DNA of 64,000 bases from Bradysia coprophila (GCF_014529535.1 NW_023503509.1:744001-808000), one strand, 5' to 3'; positions 1 through 12,138 are shown, counted from the first letter of the stretch. Numbers and translations: made by a program. The notes: generated by a model from the sequence alone, not told the origin.

Positions 1-516
1 CTGATGGACGAATCTTAATTCAAATAATTCAAAGGGTTGTACATATGTACATATGTACGTAAAATTAATTTACTCCCTCATAAATTTTAAGACAAAGAAT
101 TGGTACATGGAAATTATAATTGAAAAATGTATGAAGCGCGCCGCAGGCGATTTTTTTTTTGTAGAGTCTTTTATAAGTTTCAATATTTAAATCCGGTCAG
201 ATCTTGAAGAAAATTTCGGACATTTCGGACATTTCGGACAATTTCGGACAAATGTGTAAAATTTCGGACATTTCGGACATTTCGGACAAGCGGGACGCCT
301 GTCTTAAATACACAAGTCTTTCGCTCTGTTAAGTTAAATAGTATTTTAAATCAGCAATTTAAGGTTTACTTGGAAAATTTTCTTTATTAAAAGCGAAAAA
401 AAGGCTGCAAAGTGCAACCGGTAAAAACTTGGAAAATGGTTTCATCTTAAGTACTTCAAAGCTTTTTTATTCGGATGCAACCGCTTCAATTTATCAAATC
501 ATTATGTTAAGTACGT
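1..516. other. AT-rich intergenic stretch
   Basis: No gene is supported here. The stretch holds a short palindromic run of alternating GTACATAT units near 38-58, a TTCGGACA tandem array (annotated separately), and a 22-bp phrase near 342-362 that recurs near 5328-5349. All open frames are short and lack domain character. Confidence 0.6.
212..288. repeat. TTCGGACA short tandem array
   Basis: The 8-9 bp unit (A)TTTCGGACA is repeated seven times in two clusters separated by AATGTGTAAA. Reading it in three frames gives no convincing peptide. It is too short and too irregular for a CRISPR array, so it is treated as a simple tandem repeat. Confidence 0.8.
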
Positions 517-676
517 CAACTCACTGCAAGCAAAAGTGTTTCTAATGACAGTTGCCACATAGAGTACTATTTTGTGTGTAACTCCATTTTCTAATTCTTT
601 ACAGCGCCAAAATTTGTTTGGTGCACTGTCCAGTTTCAGTTTTCTCAGTACTACCAATCATGCCGTAAGTGCGTTG
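517..676. mobile_element. MITE family A, copy 1
   Basis: The left end CAACTCACTGCAAGCAAAAG and right end GTAAGTGCGTTG are inverted relative to each other. The interior (TAATGACAG.TGCCA, GTGCACTGTCCAGTTTCAGT) matches copies at 11502, 24268 and 63011. It is a non-coding DNA element about 160 bp long, and no transposase is visible. Each end has diverged by a few bases from the best-preserved copies. Confidence 0.7.
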
Positions 677-2401
677 ACGACTTCTATCTTTAATTTAGTT
701 TCTTCTAAATATATAGACAACTACAAATTGTCACAGTGCAGCTACAAACTTCAAACACGACAGAGTAAAATAAACTTTACTTTTCTCTTCCGTGGTTCAA
801 GTAGTTCTTAAGGAATTTGGCTCTTGATTACACAACACATATGAGAAATCTCCCACTCCAATTGTGATTTCCTTTTCGCGTAATATTCAGTACAAAATCT
901 TTTACTTCATTTGATTTAACACACATTTTCTTATTATAACAATGAGTTGTCACCTTCTGTCTGCAGATTTCTGTATGCCAAAGGAACTACTGAAAATCAT
1001 TAATAACATAAATGCATAAGAAAACCATCAAGATCTACAATTAATCCACAAATTGCAATTGCATCACCTGTCAGTTTTGTGACTCAAAAGTTTCAATTCC
1101 ATTTTAAAAATTAATCAAGTTATTTGCAGTAAAATTTTACGTAGTGCTACTCCTTAAATTTAAATTTTTATACAAATACTCCCTTTCCCGAATGAATTTT
1201 CTTTCTCCTGTAAAAATTAACTCTCCATCTCATAAAAACTGACTATTATTACAACGAGAAGAAATACCATCATGGCTAACGATAACAGATTTTCTCAGAT
1301 AGCACTAAATAGGTCGACATTCACACTGTTTTTTTAAAACACATTCTCAAATCAATTCAAAGAAAATCATTTTCTATTTTTCCGCACACACCAGAAAAAA
1401 ATCGTTGTTGAATTCTCACCGTAGAGCAAGACTGGAATATTAAAAAGGTGTTTTCAGTGGGTGACTCCGGTCGTTTCAAAATTGTATACACAAAAGCGAA
1501 TGTATTTTTCAGTGGTTATGGGGCTTCCCTTAGAGCCACAAAATTAATTCTTTTAGGAATGGAAAAGAGCTTTAGGTATTTCGAATGAAAAAAAAAACTT
1601 TCTCGGTTGATTTTTTTTCCATTTTGTTGCTTTTGAACGCAGTTGAGAATAATAAATTGGGAAAATGCTGGTATTTAGAATGGAAAGAAGATTGTCTAAG
1701 GATTCGTTTATTTTTCTCCCGGCTCGATGGGAGCGCACCATAAAAAAGTCTATCATACTTAGTAAAGAGAATGAATGATATACATTTCTGGAAAGTATCA
1801 AAGTGTCGGGGGTCTTTTCTTAGTTGAGTACGAAAATGGAATTATTTTGACATAGAACAATTAATGGATTTTTTCCGTTTTTACACTTTCCTATGGGTGT
1901 GAAAGCATTTTTCCTCCGTTATGGTTGGGAAATGGCCATAAAAATAATTATGCAAATCAGGATTTATTGTTTTTCATCAGATTACATTAAAGGTTCATGA
2001 GATTGTTGCGTCCTGCATGAATGGTAAATTCCAAGTTGGCAACATTTCTGTAAAGTCACACCATTGCAATTAGTAATGTAATTTGCATTTGAGAAGAAAA
2101 TTTGTCACGAAGTAATGGGTTGAAATTATCAGAAATTAAGAACACACCACGTATGTAGTGCGTGCCGCGGTAATTGTGTGCTTACGATAGCGATTCAGTA
2201 TTTTTTTATAAGTAATACGACCCGACGACAGTTCATTTTTTATGAACTGCTAAAAGTGGTAATAAACTCAATTTTAATTTTTGTGGTTTGAAGGTAAGTT
2301 CTTTGACTGTAAGTGAAAATGTTTTATTGTTTGCAAGCTGCTGTTAAAGTGCTAATCGAATAAAGAGGCTGAGTAGCTTCGAAATATTCCTTTTATAGTC
2401 A
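677..2401. other. Intergenic, repeat fragment only
   Basis: No gene is supported. A diverged fragment of dispersed family D lies near 890-945, with the phrases AAAATCTTTTACTTCATTTG and AACACACATTTT. The rest is AT-rich single-copy-looking DNA with short open frames only. Confidence 0.55.
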
Positions 2402-2412
2402 TGGATAAAAAG

Positions 2413-2503
2413 ATGAAAAGTGAAGTTTCGTGTGAATTTTGTTGAAGCGAGGCGCGGCAGAGGTCATTAAACACACGAAAACGAAACTTTTCATTTTTAT
2501 CAC
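2413..2503. repeat. Hairpin with GAAGCGAGGCGCGG loop
   Basis: The arms AAGATGAAAAGTGAAGTTTC and GAAACTTTTCATTTTTATC are complementary and surround a GC-rich loop containing GAAGCGAGGCGCGG. The design of AT-rich arms with a small GC-rich centre is shared with other hairpins in this window (for example at 6432 and 25597). Confidence 0.6.
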
Positions 2504-2516
2504 CAGTTATTGTAAT

Positions 2517-2734
2517 AGAGAGTTTGCACAAATGACTTATAAATTATAAGTAACTGAGCTATAAGTTATAAGTCAAACTTCAAATTTTGTAAAATTTGTC
2601 AGTTTTTTACAAATTGCGACACATTTTACAGAAATTTGAAGTTTGACTTATAACTTATAGCTCACTTACTTATAACTTATAATTATAAGTTATAAGTTGA
2701 CTTATACTTTATAAGTCATTTGCGCAAACTCTCT
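2517..2734. mobile_element. MITE with 27-bp inverted ends
   Basis: The left end AGAGAGTTTGCACAAATGAC and the right end are near-perfect inverted repeats of about 27 bp, ending in TTTATAAGTCATTTGCGCAA then ACTCTCT. The interior repeats the words TTATAAGTTATAAGT on both sides, making the 218-bp element strongly self-complementary. No coding capacity and no clear target-site duplication are visible. Confidence 0.75.
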
Positions 2735-4686
2735 CATGGTTTTTACATGCTGATGGCGTTGAAAGCAGTGCTTGAAACATCAAAAGTATGGTTTTCGACT
2801 CATGTGGCATCTTGTTGTAATGTCACTAGGAATTTTGTTCATATAGACGTGACGGAATTTATCAATGTAGCTAACTTGAAATTTCTCTCGGTTCTGATAC
2901 AAGTACAAACTTGCTGCACTCGTGTTAATGTGCTTGATTCTACGACACACAAATCAAAGAGTTAATCTCTTACTTCAATCAATGAAAGTATCTACTGTTG
3001 TTTGATACAAAATCTATTACTTCTTTTGTTTTAGCATTCATTTTGCTATATTTAGGATAACATAGGCGGGTCAAAGCGTTTCCTTTTTTGGCGTCGTTGT
3101 CGATAACAGATGACTAACTTGTTGAATACAACTTGAGTCCGGAGTGTGGATACTCATTATATTTTAAAAGGACAGCTTGAACTGTCTCATGGTATAAAGA
3201 AACATTAAATCCAAAGCAAATTTCAAAAGTAATTGAAGTATTTGTGTTGTCCGTAGATGTAGAGAAGTAATAAAGGATATTTATTTGTTATAAGGTTCAC
3301 TGCTATTTGTTCAAGGCTCCGATTGATGGGCTAACTTCCACATCGTCAACGATGAATGTCTTCTAAAAAGTTAATCACAAGGAAAACACGAAAAAGGTCT
3401 CCTCGTTTGATTCGTTAATAAATTCTATGAGTTGAAACGTTGGATCATCATTGCATGATGGTTGTTATTGTTTAAACACTTCTGATGCCTTTCAAAGATC
3501 ACAATAAAAAAACATTAAAATTATTCAGATTTAATGTTAATTCGAATGAGAAAACCAGAATAACGTTTCAAACCACAAAAGCGGCTATTGAATGCGACAC
3601 AGCGTCGAACTAGGGATTATCAAAGTAAAACGGAATGAAGGAAATGATTTCATAAAGTGTGGACACTAATCCGAATTTGTAGGATTTGAATTCAAGTTTC
3701 GAAATTGTAATTCGTAATCCTTGTGTGAAGGATTTAGTCGATTTTAATGATAAGTACACCAGACTATAATTATGGCTCTACGTTCTGTTCATATTATTAT
3801 ATAATAGTGTAGGCACTGGTTTACACATCCAGTGAATTATGTTATAATACATCCCTGTCTGTTGCACTTCAAGTGAATGTAATTTTTTGGTTAAATGAAT
3901 TTTCAAGTGCATATTATTGATGCCTACATTTCTATATGTACAACAATATTCTTGTGCTGTGCTGCATACAATACGTACATGCCATCGAGTGAAACCTCTC
4001 TACACCTCAATGGATACTTTACGTTTAATTTATACGCATAATAATTTAAAAAAAAAGTAAAATTCGAATCATCTCCATGCATCATATAAATATTTATGAT
4101 GACTCTGAAGAGAGGAATTGTTGTTTGTTTAGGACAATCAGTTTCGAATTTGTTGCATGTTGATTTTTAGAATGTAAATGTCCACTCTGAAAATATTGAC
4201 CATTTTAATTATTCAACTTGAAAAATATTGAATTTTGCTGAAGGCTCTTAACCTGAAAAAAAGGTGTATTGAATGTCAATAAAAATGATTTTTTTTTGTG
4301 TACGGTTCATTAGCACAATATTAATCTTGTTAAAATGTAAAAGTAATTTGGAGAACGATTCGTTTTTTATTTGTTTTATTGGATGAATGGTTGGATGGTT
4401 ATGGCTATTTCATTAGCAACTCAAAGGAAAATTGTGTGACAATTTTGTTAAGTGAGTGAGTGTCGTTGATGTTCGTTGTCTATAAAAAAAATCATAAAGG
4501 AAGCTCAAACTTCATGATTAGTTAATTTTTAAAAAATATTAGACGATTCACTGAACGCCAGATTTTTACCTGTGATTGAATTCGAATTAGACGATTAGAC
4601 CTACAATAGACAACTTGCTTGGTCTTCTGGAAATATTTTATTATTGTTATTCGGGTTTCAAAACCATTAAATACACAATCTTATGG
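2735..4686. other. Intergenic with a family D repeat
   Basis: No gene is supported. A family D copy lies near 3005-3115, from CAAAATCTATTACTTC to GTCGATAACAGATGACTAAC. The remainder is AT-rich and shows no splice-linked coding. Confidence 0.55.
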
Positions 4687-5299
4687 TCAAAACAAACGAG
4701 GCATTCAAAACATGTTTTGGTCCTATTTTTCATGACGAAATTTTCGAAACTGTCAAATGAAGTTAGAACTAGAGATGAGCGGGTCGACGTTTTTTCAATA
4801 CCCGACCCGACCCGGCCCGATCCAATTTTTTGAACCCGAGCCCGACCCGACCCGAGACTTTTCTCTTCGCGGCCCGACCCAACCCGACCCGAAAAAATCA
4901 TCGGCCCCACGTGACCCGACTTTTTTTTACTATAAGAAATTTAATGAAAAATCATTTTCTACACATAAAAGCTTTGCAATAATCTTATACGCGAAGTAAA
5001 ATAATAAAATAAGTTAGTGTTTCATGCTTTATAGGCTTTTATTGGCTTACTTTAAATTTGTATTTCTAAGTCGGGCCGGCCCGAATTTTTGTTTTCAAAG
5101 CCCGACCCGACCCGGCCCGAATGAATTTTCAAAACCCGGACCCGAACCCGATCGGGCCGGGTCGGGTCGGGTCGGGCCGATGTATTTCGGGCGGCCCGCT
5201 CATCTCTAGTTAGAACTTTTTCTATTCAAAATCGCGATTGCTGCATCTGTCAATGAAAACTAGGACCAAAACACGTTTTCAATGCCTCGTTTGTTTTGA
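4687..5299. mobile_element. Palindromic MITE split by a hAT element
   Basis: The outer arms TCAAAACAAACGAGGCATT and its complement at the right end, each followed by a TTTTGGTCCTA..TTTTCAT block, form an inverted repeat about 50 bp long. The centre is interrupted by the hAT-like insertion at 4770-5208. Removing that insertion and one target copy leaves an element of about 166 bp. A related uninterrupted copy lies at 12518-12618. Confidence 0.75.
4770..5208. mobile_element. Non-autonomous hAT (Ac-like) element
   Basis: The element starts TAGAGATGAGCGGG and ends with the exact complement CCCGCTCATCTCTA. It is flanked on both sides by the 8-bp duplication GTTAGAAC (4762-4769 and 5209-5216). Terminal TAGAGATG and an 8-bp duplication are typical of hAT (Ac group) transposons. 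GC-rich CCCGACCCGACCCGG subterminal repeats contrast with the AT-rich middle. Those repeats also create spurious proline/arginine-rich open frames. No transposase is present. Confidence 0.88.
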
Positions 5300-6431
5300 G
5301 CATTACACATCTCTTGAGTGAATTAGTATTTTAAATCAGCAATTTAAATTTTGCTAATTCGTCTACGTCATCGTTCTCATTTGCGAGTAGTTGATTACAT
5401 TCGAATAAGTATTTGTTAATATTTTGTTTTTTTTTTTTGTTGGTACGTAAATAGACGAACAACTAATGACGTAAGCGCAGCTTTGCGAGTGTGTTAGTGT
5501 ATGTATTACATTATTTGAATTTAACTATATAAGACCACAAAGCAGTAGGTCGTCGCTTATAAATGTCGTTTCTGTTGATGACAGATGATTAGCGTTTCTG
5601 AATGGTGAGGATTTTTTGTTAATCCAGATGTTATGTTAAAAATCCTAAGATGAATTAACTGTTTGAGTTAGTTTGGTTTGGTTTGGAGGTAAGAGTTAAT
5701 TTTGACCTTAAATCAGATACCCAATACGCAAGGGAGCATGAGTCTATAATTTGGCGTTATATTTTAAGCCGAAAGTACACGAGCAATTCCATATTTCCGA
5801 GATTGACAATTGACGAAGTAAGTGTGCCTCAAAATTTGAATTTCAGTTGAACGATAAAAAGTGCGACAAATACGTACTTTTCGGCAAGGTAAATATACAT
5901 ACTGAAGGTAACGCAAAACCTCAGGGAATAGCAAGAAATGCGGACTCCAAGTTCCGGGTGAATATAAGATTTGTTATGTTGCATCCGTGACGTTTGGCGC
6001 GATAATGTTGTTGGAAGTGTGTGGTATAGTATTGAGTTTTGGCATGTGTTGGGGTCCGTGTCTTCTTGCGGATTTGCGTTACCTTCAGTGTTTATATACT
6101 CTGCTTTTCGGGTCCTAGGTATGAAATAGTACATTTCGTACCTAGTGTATAATATTGGAGCTTCCCGCGACTATTTGAATCGCTATTGTAAATATGACCG
6201 AATTAAGGGTAATCGATGCGCGTCATCTATTATAAATCATGATCAGTATTTGTATGTTCGTTTAGAGCGGTAATCAGAATTTAGTTATAGTCATTCTGTG
6301 TTAAGCAACTAAAGAAACAACAACCAACCAACCAGCCAACCAACCTATCATTATAATACAACCAACCTACCAATTGTTACATTTATGAATAAATATTAAA
6401 TATCAAAAAATCGAGGATTTTAAACACCTAG
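5300..6431. other. Intergenic with inverted repeats and CCAA run
   Basis: No gene is supported. A fragment resembling the end of family D lies near 5520-5592. An inverted repeat with 17-bp arms ACTGAAGGTAACGCAAA spans 5901-6089. An irregular CCAA/CAAC tract runs near 6319-6375. The 101-aa minus-strand open frame here is a by-product of the inverted repeat. Confidence 0.55.
5901..6089. repeat. Inverted repeat, 17-bp perfect arms
   Basis: ACTGAAGGTAACGCAAA at 5901-5917 is perfectly complementary to 6073-6089. Just outside on the right lies TCGGGTCCTAGGTATGAAA, a phrase that recurs beside the hairpin at 6539-6599, so both belong to one foldback element group. Confidence 0.65.
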
Positions 6432-6519
6432 GACTAAAAGTCTTTTTTAGCGTGTGAGAAGTTTCCAGACAGAGCCGAAGGCGAGGTCTGGAATCGAATT
6501 CGCTAAAAAAGACTTTTAG
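6432..6519. repeat. Two-level hairpin with GCCGAAGGC apex
   Basis: The outer arms ACTAAAAGTCTTTTTTAGCG (6432-6451) and their perfect complement (6500-6519) enclose inner arms TCCAGAC / GTCTGGA, which in turn enclose GAGCCGAAGGCGA. This nested cruciform-like layout recurs in other hairpins of the window. Confidence 0.75.
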
Positions 6520-6538
6520 TTCGTGGTACGAATAGTAT

Positions 6539-6599
6539 TTTTCATATTGGACCGAGAAAACGTGCGACGAAGTCGCACTTTTCGGGTCCTAGGTATGAA
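6539..6599. repeat. Hairpin with GCGACGAAGTCGC apex
   Basis: The arms TTTCATATTGGACC.GAGAAAA and TTTTCGGGTCCTAGGTATGAAA close on the perfect small hairpin GTGCGACGAAGTCGCAC. It lies 20 bp from the hairpin at 6432-6519 and appears to be part of the same foldback cluster. Confidence 0.7.
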
Positions 6600-8239
6600 A
6601 AATAAATTTCAGATTCCAGATTTCAGGCCAAAAACACACTAGCCATTTTTCGTTGCTGAGATCGGCAGTTATGCTGGATTTTTCATTGTAATCCTATTTG
6701 TAGCATATTACGTTTAACAACGGAAAATACAGCATAATTGGTGATCTGAGCAACGCAAAAATTGCTGGTGCTTTATAAGCTTTAGGCCTAAAATACACGA
6801 GTAATTTTGGGTCGATGGGATTGACAGTAATGCTGCGTTGATCTCATCAACTCAAAATTGCATGTGTGTTTTCGGCCATACAAGGGAAGCGGTTATTCGA
6901 TGTACGTTGATATTTCCGCCTCGTCAGACGTTGATTGACTACTGAAACTGAAAAGAAATGCGAGATTTTTCCAAGAACGACGACAGAGTTCCATTGGTCC
7001 GAAAGGAAAATCCATGTACTCCAAGTACGTAATATCGATAGTCAAATTTCGAAAAACGAATTATCAATCAGTTCATTCCTATAATTTCACAAATAAAATT
7101 AAATTGAAAGTTTTTTTTATTCAACTGACAAATATTCAACGGCACAGCAACGTAAAAGGAGGTATTTAGAAATAATTTCGTCGGCTCCAAGTTATAAAAC
7201 TCTTAGAGTACATAAACTTCGTTGATAATAGCATTGAGACTTTCTTCAAATTTGACATAAAATTCCAGTCACGTTCGCATGTCTCCTCCAATACATATGT
7301 ATGTATAGCCGAACCGAAGCTCATATGAAAATAAGGCAAATATTTCGATAAATAAGATTTAGTGACATATAATAAAAACGTATGTACCCTATGCACGTTT
7401 CATTTTTTTCCCGTTTCTTGTGAATCGTGTGTCACATGTAGTACACCAGTATTTTGAACCTCAATAATGTTTACGCTATATGCATCGTATAAACCGAAAA
7501 ATTTTCATTGCCATGAATTTTATTGTTCCGCTTCTATTTAATATCATATCTCCTCGGTTATGTAACATTAAATGGATTGAGCTTCTGACCTACATCAATG
7601 CATTTTAACTATGTATTTCTGGGCGATTAGATTGAGATGCTCGGTTTTCTTATTTATATTCTACGAACTGCTGATAAACATTTTTTTTTGTTCCTGTTAT
7701 TACATAACATTGGGTACAAGACAAAAATAAATTTCACAAAAATTCTGTCATTCTATTCGTTTTAATGTATAATAGAAAAGCGTACGTTTGTTATCTGTTT
7801 CATGCACAACTCATAAATTTGGAAATCGTCTTATACTCATAGACGAGTCCTTTTGCTATTTTACCGACATACGGAACACACTGCGATTTTGTATACATTA
7901 TACGGACTATTTACGTAAGATGTTTGGTGCCACAGTTAGACGTTTTTTTTTCTTCTTATATTACTATTTCGGGACATAAGCAATATGTCAAGTACGTAGA
8001 CGGCTACAGTCTTCATGGAGATTCCATAATTATGGATCATGATAGATTAACAAGTGGACTAATTTTCAAGAAAGTCAATCATAAGTCTATAATAATCGAA
8101 TCAATCACTTCGTTTTTAAAAGATTCATGCAAAATCTTTTACTTCATTTGTTTCAACATGAAATTTGCTGTATAAAGAAACAGGTTGGTCAGAGTTGGTT
8201 TTTTTGTCATCTCTGTCGGTAGTAGATAGCATATCCGGA
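6600..8239. other. Intergenic with a family D repeat
   Basis: No gene is supported. A family D copy lies near 8125-8235 (AAAATCTTTTACTTCATTTG to GTCGGTAGTAGATAGC). The rest is AT-rich, with short open frames that lack domain signatures. Confidence 0.5.
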
Positions 8240-8485
8240 TTACATTGATTTTACGAAGGAATTGTTGATCCAGAGAGAGAATCTAACCAATTTTGTATAA
8301 AGGTCTACCCTATGCTTCTCGAATTCTCTGAAGTGTTTAAGTGAATGAGATGGCGAAATAACACCCTTTTGTTCCATCTCGGGGTCTGGTTTCAGATTCT
8401 TTTGTATTATCGATGACAGCATACCTCGAGTTGATTTTCCATCTCGCTCTACTTTAACACCGTATAGGTGCCACATGTCATTCAC
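8240..8485 (-). pseudogene. Possible gene fragment of unknown family
   Basis: An 81-codon open frame has balanced, charged composition (words such as RDGKSTRGML, HFREFEKHRVDLYTKL) and a locally higher GC content than its surroundings, which hints at real or former coding. It is not recognised. Upstream in frame there are stop codons, and no signal peptide or obvious splice partner was found. It could be an isolated exon, a retro-fragment of a gene, or chance. Confidence is low. Confidence 0.2.
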
Positions 8486-10570
8486 ATGCTCCTTCTATCA
8501 CGCTACATGCGTACCAACTTAACATTTCTCTGTGTTGATCATAAAATTTTCGGATATGTTAAAATGCAACCTGTAGAAAACCTCAGCTGGCCTGCAGATG
8601 CGTTACCATTTTTTTAGTACTTCATTCTTTAAATATAGTAGAATTTTACGAAAATTATAGTTTCCAAACAGCAATTTTCTCTAGACCTACTTCAGCATTT
8701 GATCGAAGTAGATGTCAATAGAAAAAAATCTTCAATTTATTTGTAGACTGTTTAAGTTGGGGAAAGAGACCAGATGAATCGGGTGGACAATGTCATCATT
8801 TTGCATAAAAAGTATTTATAAAATGACCGCATTATAAATTTTGTATGAAAATAATGACATTATCCTTCCGGTTCATTTAGTCGTTTTCCCCAATTTAAAA
8901 GGTCTATTGTCTTTTATCGCTTTTACCCGTGGGTCTGGACAGTGGAAAGTTAATATGATCCGTACATTTCAAAGCTAGTACAAATCATCAAGTAATTTTA
9001 ATTGTAAATTAAAATCTATTTTATGAGTGTAAAATTGGGCAACGTACTCTCTAACCTGCATTGAACGATAAAATGATAAAAAAAAACTTTGTTGCTACCA
9101 ATTCTAAGCCTAACTCATCGACGTTACAAATATTTTAAACATATAAAAACCAAATTTAATTATACTTCTGAATAAAACAGCGCTGATATTTTAATTGATT
9201 TGTTTTCTCACTAAATAAATTCCCTTAATAATTTACGGATAATTTTCATAACATTATTCGATCAAAGAATGAAAATTGCTACTCTTTGCTAAAAGAATGT
9301 TCGAACTATGTTCGATGATGTTTTGTTTTCATAAAATATTTAATAAAAATTGAAATACCAACGGTCATAAAAATCAGTTATGCACGCATGGGGTCCCTTT
9401 TGTGCGATCCGTACAAATCAAAATGTATAAAAAACGGACATTTTGTATCTGATTTACAGTTGAAAAACAGATTTTGAATTATCTTCATAACTTGTTAAAT
9501 TAACAAGCACGTTACAAGACACGTGGAAAAATAAACAGATTTTCCAGCTTTATTAACCGTTAACCCAGACTGATGTAGTGCATGCTATTTCGTATTATTG
9601 TAATTTGAATAACTTCACAATGGTTGTCAGAGCGAGAGAGAGAGAGAGTTGAAAACTTTTGTTATTATTATTTAACGATTTCGTTCTGTTTTCATAAGAA
9701 TTAACTTAGTTGGTATGGGATAATGGAATCAGATAATGTTTTTTCTTTGAAAATATTCAAAATAAAATACAAAAAAGAAGTTAAATAGAGGTATAATAAG
9801 AAGAAAGAGAGCATGGTCTGAGTCGAGTACGCATCTTTTATATTTCATTCGAAAAACTCAAAAAAAAGTTGTTGAATTTAAAACAGAACAATTTTCGTTT
9901 TAACCATTATTTTTTGTGTTTATTTTATCACGCTGCAGTAGCTCGCCCATAATTCTCTCTACTTGAAACCTTTATGAATATAAATAATGTTTCGTGATGA
10001 ATATAAATATTTTCGGTGTTGTTTATAGAGAAAAAAAAGGTTTACAAAATCATAATACAGAGCCATGATATCCCAATTGAAACATGGCAAATACTAACAT
10101 CTTGTAGGTGTGTATTCGATGCGTAAGGGCATATGGTTTCAAAACGGTACGTTCGGTTACATTCCGTTTACAAAAATGTTGTTACATCTTCGTTAAAATG
10201 ACCCAAATTAGTGTAGTATTTAACAAATACCATCTGTATTTAATCGAAGATATTTCGATACATTTTGACGACATAGATAAACAAAAAATAATTATGTTCC
10301 AGACGTTAATGACTATCATGTATGTTCGGATACATAAGTATAACCTGCCTGCATAACATATTTTATATTCAAGTATGTATATGCAGGATATGATGGAATC
10401 GTAAAATTTCACAAGAGCAGAAACAATAGAAACATTTAGTGGAAAGTCAAAGACTAAAAAAATGGAAGAAAAAGCATTTCGTGTCATTCACACAGTGTCC
10501 ACAATGTGCACGAAAAAAATTGGCGAATTTCAGACATCTTCTCCCATGGGTTCCACCCATCCACTCCTTC
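8486..10570. other. Gene-free AT-rich stretch
   Basis: No gene or clear mobile element is visible. A short (GA)n microsatellite lies near 9632-9648. Open frames near 10108-10487 overlap on both strands and look like chance. Confidence 0.55.
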
Positions 10571-11229
10571 CTAATTTTTAGGACCTAAAGAGAATACGTT
10601 ATTTGTAACGGGCTCCTCAGCGATAAACGATCCGTTCTGTACAATCCAATCCGGAGAAACATTACTGCGCACAAACGCGTCAGAACGAGTTTCAGTCAGC
10701 GCTTTTATTTAAAATCTAATGTTAGCTTGTCTCACCTTGCCTCTTATTACCACATTATCATTGAAACAATTTTCAAAAAGTTTGTCGTACGTTCGAAGGT
10801 GTGTTTCAACCATTATATGCTCAGCGACTTCAAACGGATTTTTTAATTTCAGTTTAACATACAGTTAAACGCTTGCTCCTCTTTGCACCACTCAAAGGAA
10901 CTTTTAAATGTCTGATTCGTTTCCAACAACTTTTTTTTTCTTCTTCCGTTTGCATCAACCCATTTTGCCATGCGAATATCGTGTGTACCGGGTATACAGC
11001 CACTTTCTTCGAGTAAAATTACATATTTGCGAAAAAAAAACTCCGGTTGCGAAACAGTAAATAGTGGAAAACTAATTTTCACATCAAGGAAAAACACCAC
11101 ATCTGAAACGTTTGAAGTATTTTCCAACGCTATTTGAAAATGCATGACATTTTTTTTCCACTTATTGTTCCAACCATTCCGACTTTGATGTTCAATAATA
11201 GCAAATTTCATCTGAAGGAAATAGTTCAA
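10571..11229 (-). pseudogene. Decayed gene of unknown family
   Basis: The open frame 11229-10849 encodes 126 aa of protein-like sequence, including W-N-N-K-W-K-K, a hydrophobic DVVFFLDVKISFPLF stretch and GCIPGTHDIRMAKW. Directly downstream, a +1-shifted frame (about 10868-10571) continues with NPFEVAEHIMVETHLRTYDK and then SDAFVRSNVSPDWIVQNG, ending at a TAG at 10573-10571. That second frame holds a single TAA at 10711-10709. The pattern of one frameshift and one stop in otherwise coding-like sequence suggests a recently broken gene rather than two introns, since any intron between the pieces would be only 35-40 bp. A splice acceptor CTATTTCCTTCAG precedes the first Met-Lys-Phe, so an upstream exon may exist. 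The family is not recognised and no function is proposed. Confidence 0.4.
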
Positions 11230-11501
11230 TGAAAACTGAAAGATTTGAAATGCTCTGGTAGCGAGTACCTACTATTCAGAGCTATTCTTAAAAAAAAATC
11301 CTGAGGTTAACAAAGTGTTGACAATATCTACACATTTTCTTCGGAGGAGTTATAAGTGAATGGTTGACCGAACAACATATCAGACTTCGCTTTCCACTGG
11401 ACTTTATAGATTCATTTCATCATTATGTCGAATAACAAACCTTGTACTAATTATTGAATCTGTTCTTCATTTAAATTTAAGATTAGTCAATCGATTCGTA
11501 C
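11230..11501. other. Short intergenic stretch
   Basis: Nothing beyond AT-rich sequence is recognised between the decayed gene and MITE A copy 2. Confidence 0.5.
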
Positions 11502-11662
11502 CAACGCACTTCAAGCAAAAGTGCTATTAATGACAGCTGCCATATAGATTACAATTTTGTATGAAAAAAGTGCCTGAATTTATTACAGTGTCGATATTTG
11601 TTCGATACACTGTCCAGTTTCAGTACCCTATTTAAAGTACCACTAATGCTTGAAGTGCGCTG
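11502..11662. mobile_element. MITE family A, copy 2
   Basis: The left end CAACGCACTTCAAGCAAAAG and right end CTTGAAGTGCGCTG are inverted repeats. The interior words TAATGACAGCTGCCA and CACTGTCCAGTTTCAGTACC are shared with the copies at 517, 24268 and 63011. It has no coding capacity. Confidence 0.8.
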
Positions 11663-12138
11663 TTCATACTCAAAATCTATTACTTCATAAATTTTAACAC
11701 ACATTTTGCTTTATAAGACCACATTAGTAGTAGTTCATTGCTTATTCTTGTAGTATATGTCGATAACAAATGGTGACCGCAAAAGATTTAGACGTCGTCC
11801 TTCCTTGCACATTCGAGTTTGCCCTGTGGACTAAGCATGAACACTGAATCACTGGCAGGAATGTGCCACTTGTATCGGCAGTATGCATTGAGCATCTACA
11901 TGTTGTACAGCGCCAAGTCGCCACTTGAAATGCGCGTGACTTACATGCTAACAACAATCACCGCCGCTCGACAAAGTGATCGGACTAGCTACAAAGTTCG
12001 CGTTTCAGTCAACATATTAAGCATTCAATTACCTGTGTACCATTCACTTAAGTGATCTTTGTTATACCATCATATTAAAACGTAAGCTGCAGCTGTATGT
12101 CAGACTTCCACACATCCAAATTTCCAGTGCTTGCTTAT
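11663..12138. other. Intergenic with a family D repeat
   Basis: A family D copy spans about 11672-11772 (CAAAATCTATTACTTCAT to GTCGATAACAAATGG). The slightly GC-richer sequence at 11760-12050 gives overlapping short open frames on both strands (71 and 78 aa) with no recognisable domain, so no gene is called. Confidence 0.5.

Noticed and set aside
212..288. Regular TTCGGACA spacing suggestive of a CRISPR array
   Set aside because: Units are 8-9 bp with no spacers of unique sequence, and the genome is eukaryotic. It is a simple tandem repeat.
4647..5209. Pro/Arg/Asp-rich open frames on both strands
   Set aside because: They translate the CCCGACCCGG subterminal repeats of the hAT MITE and are not conserved coding sequence.
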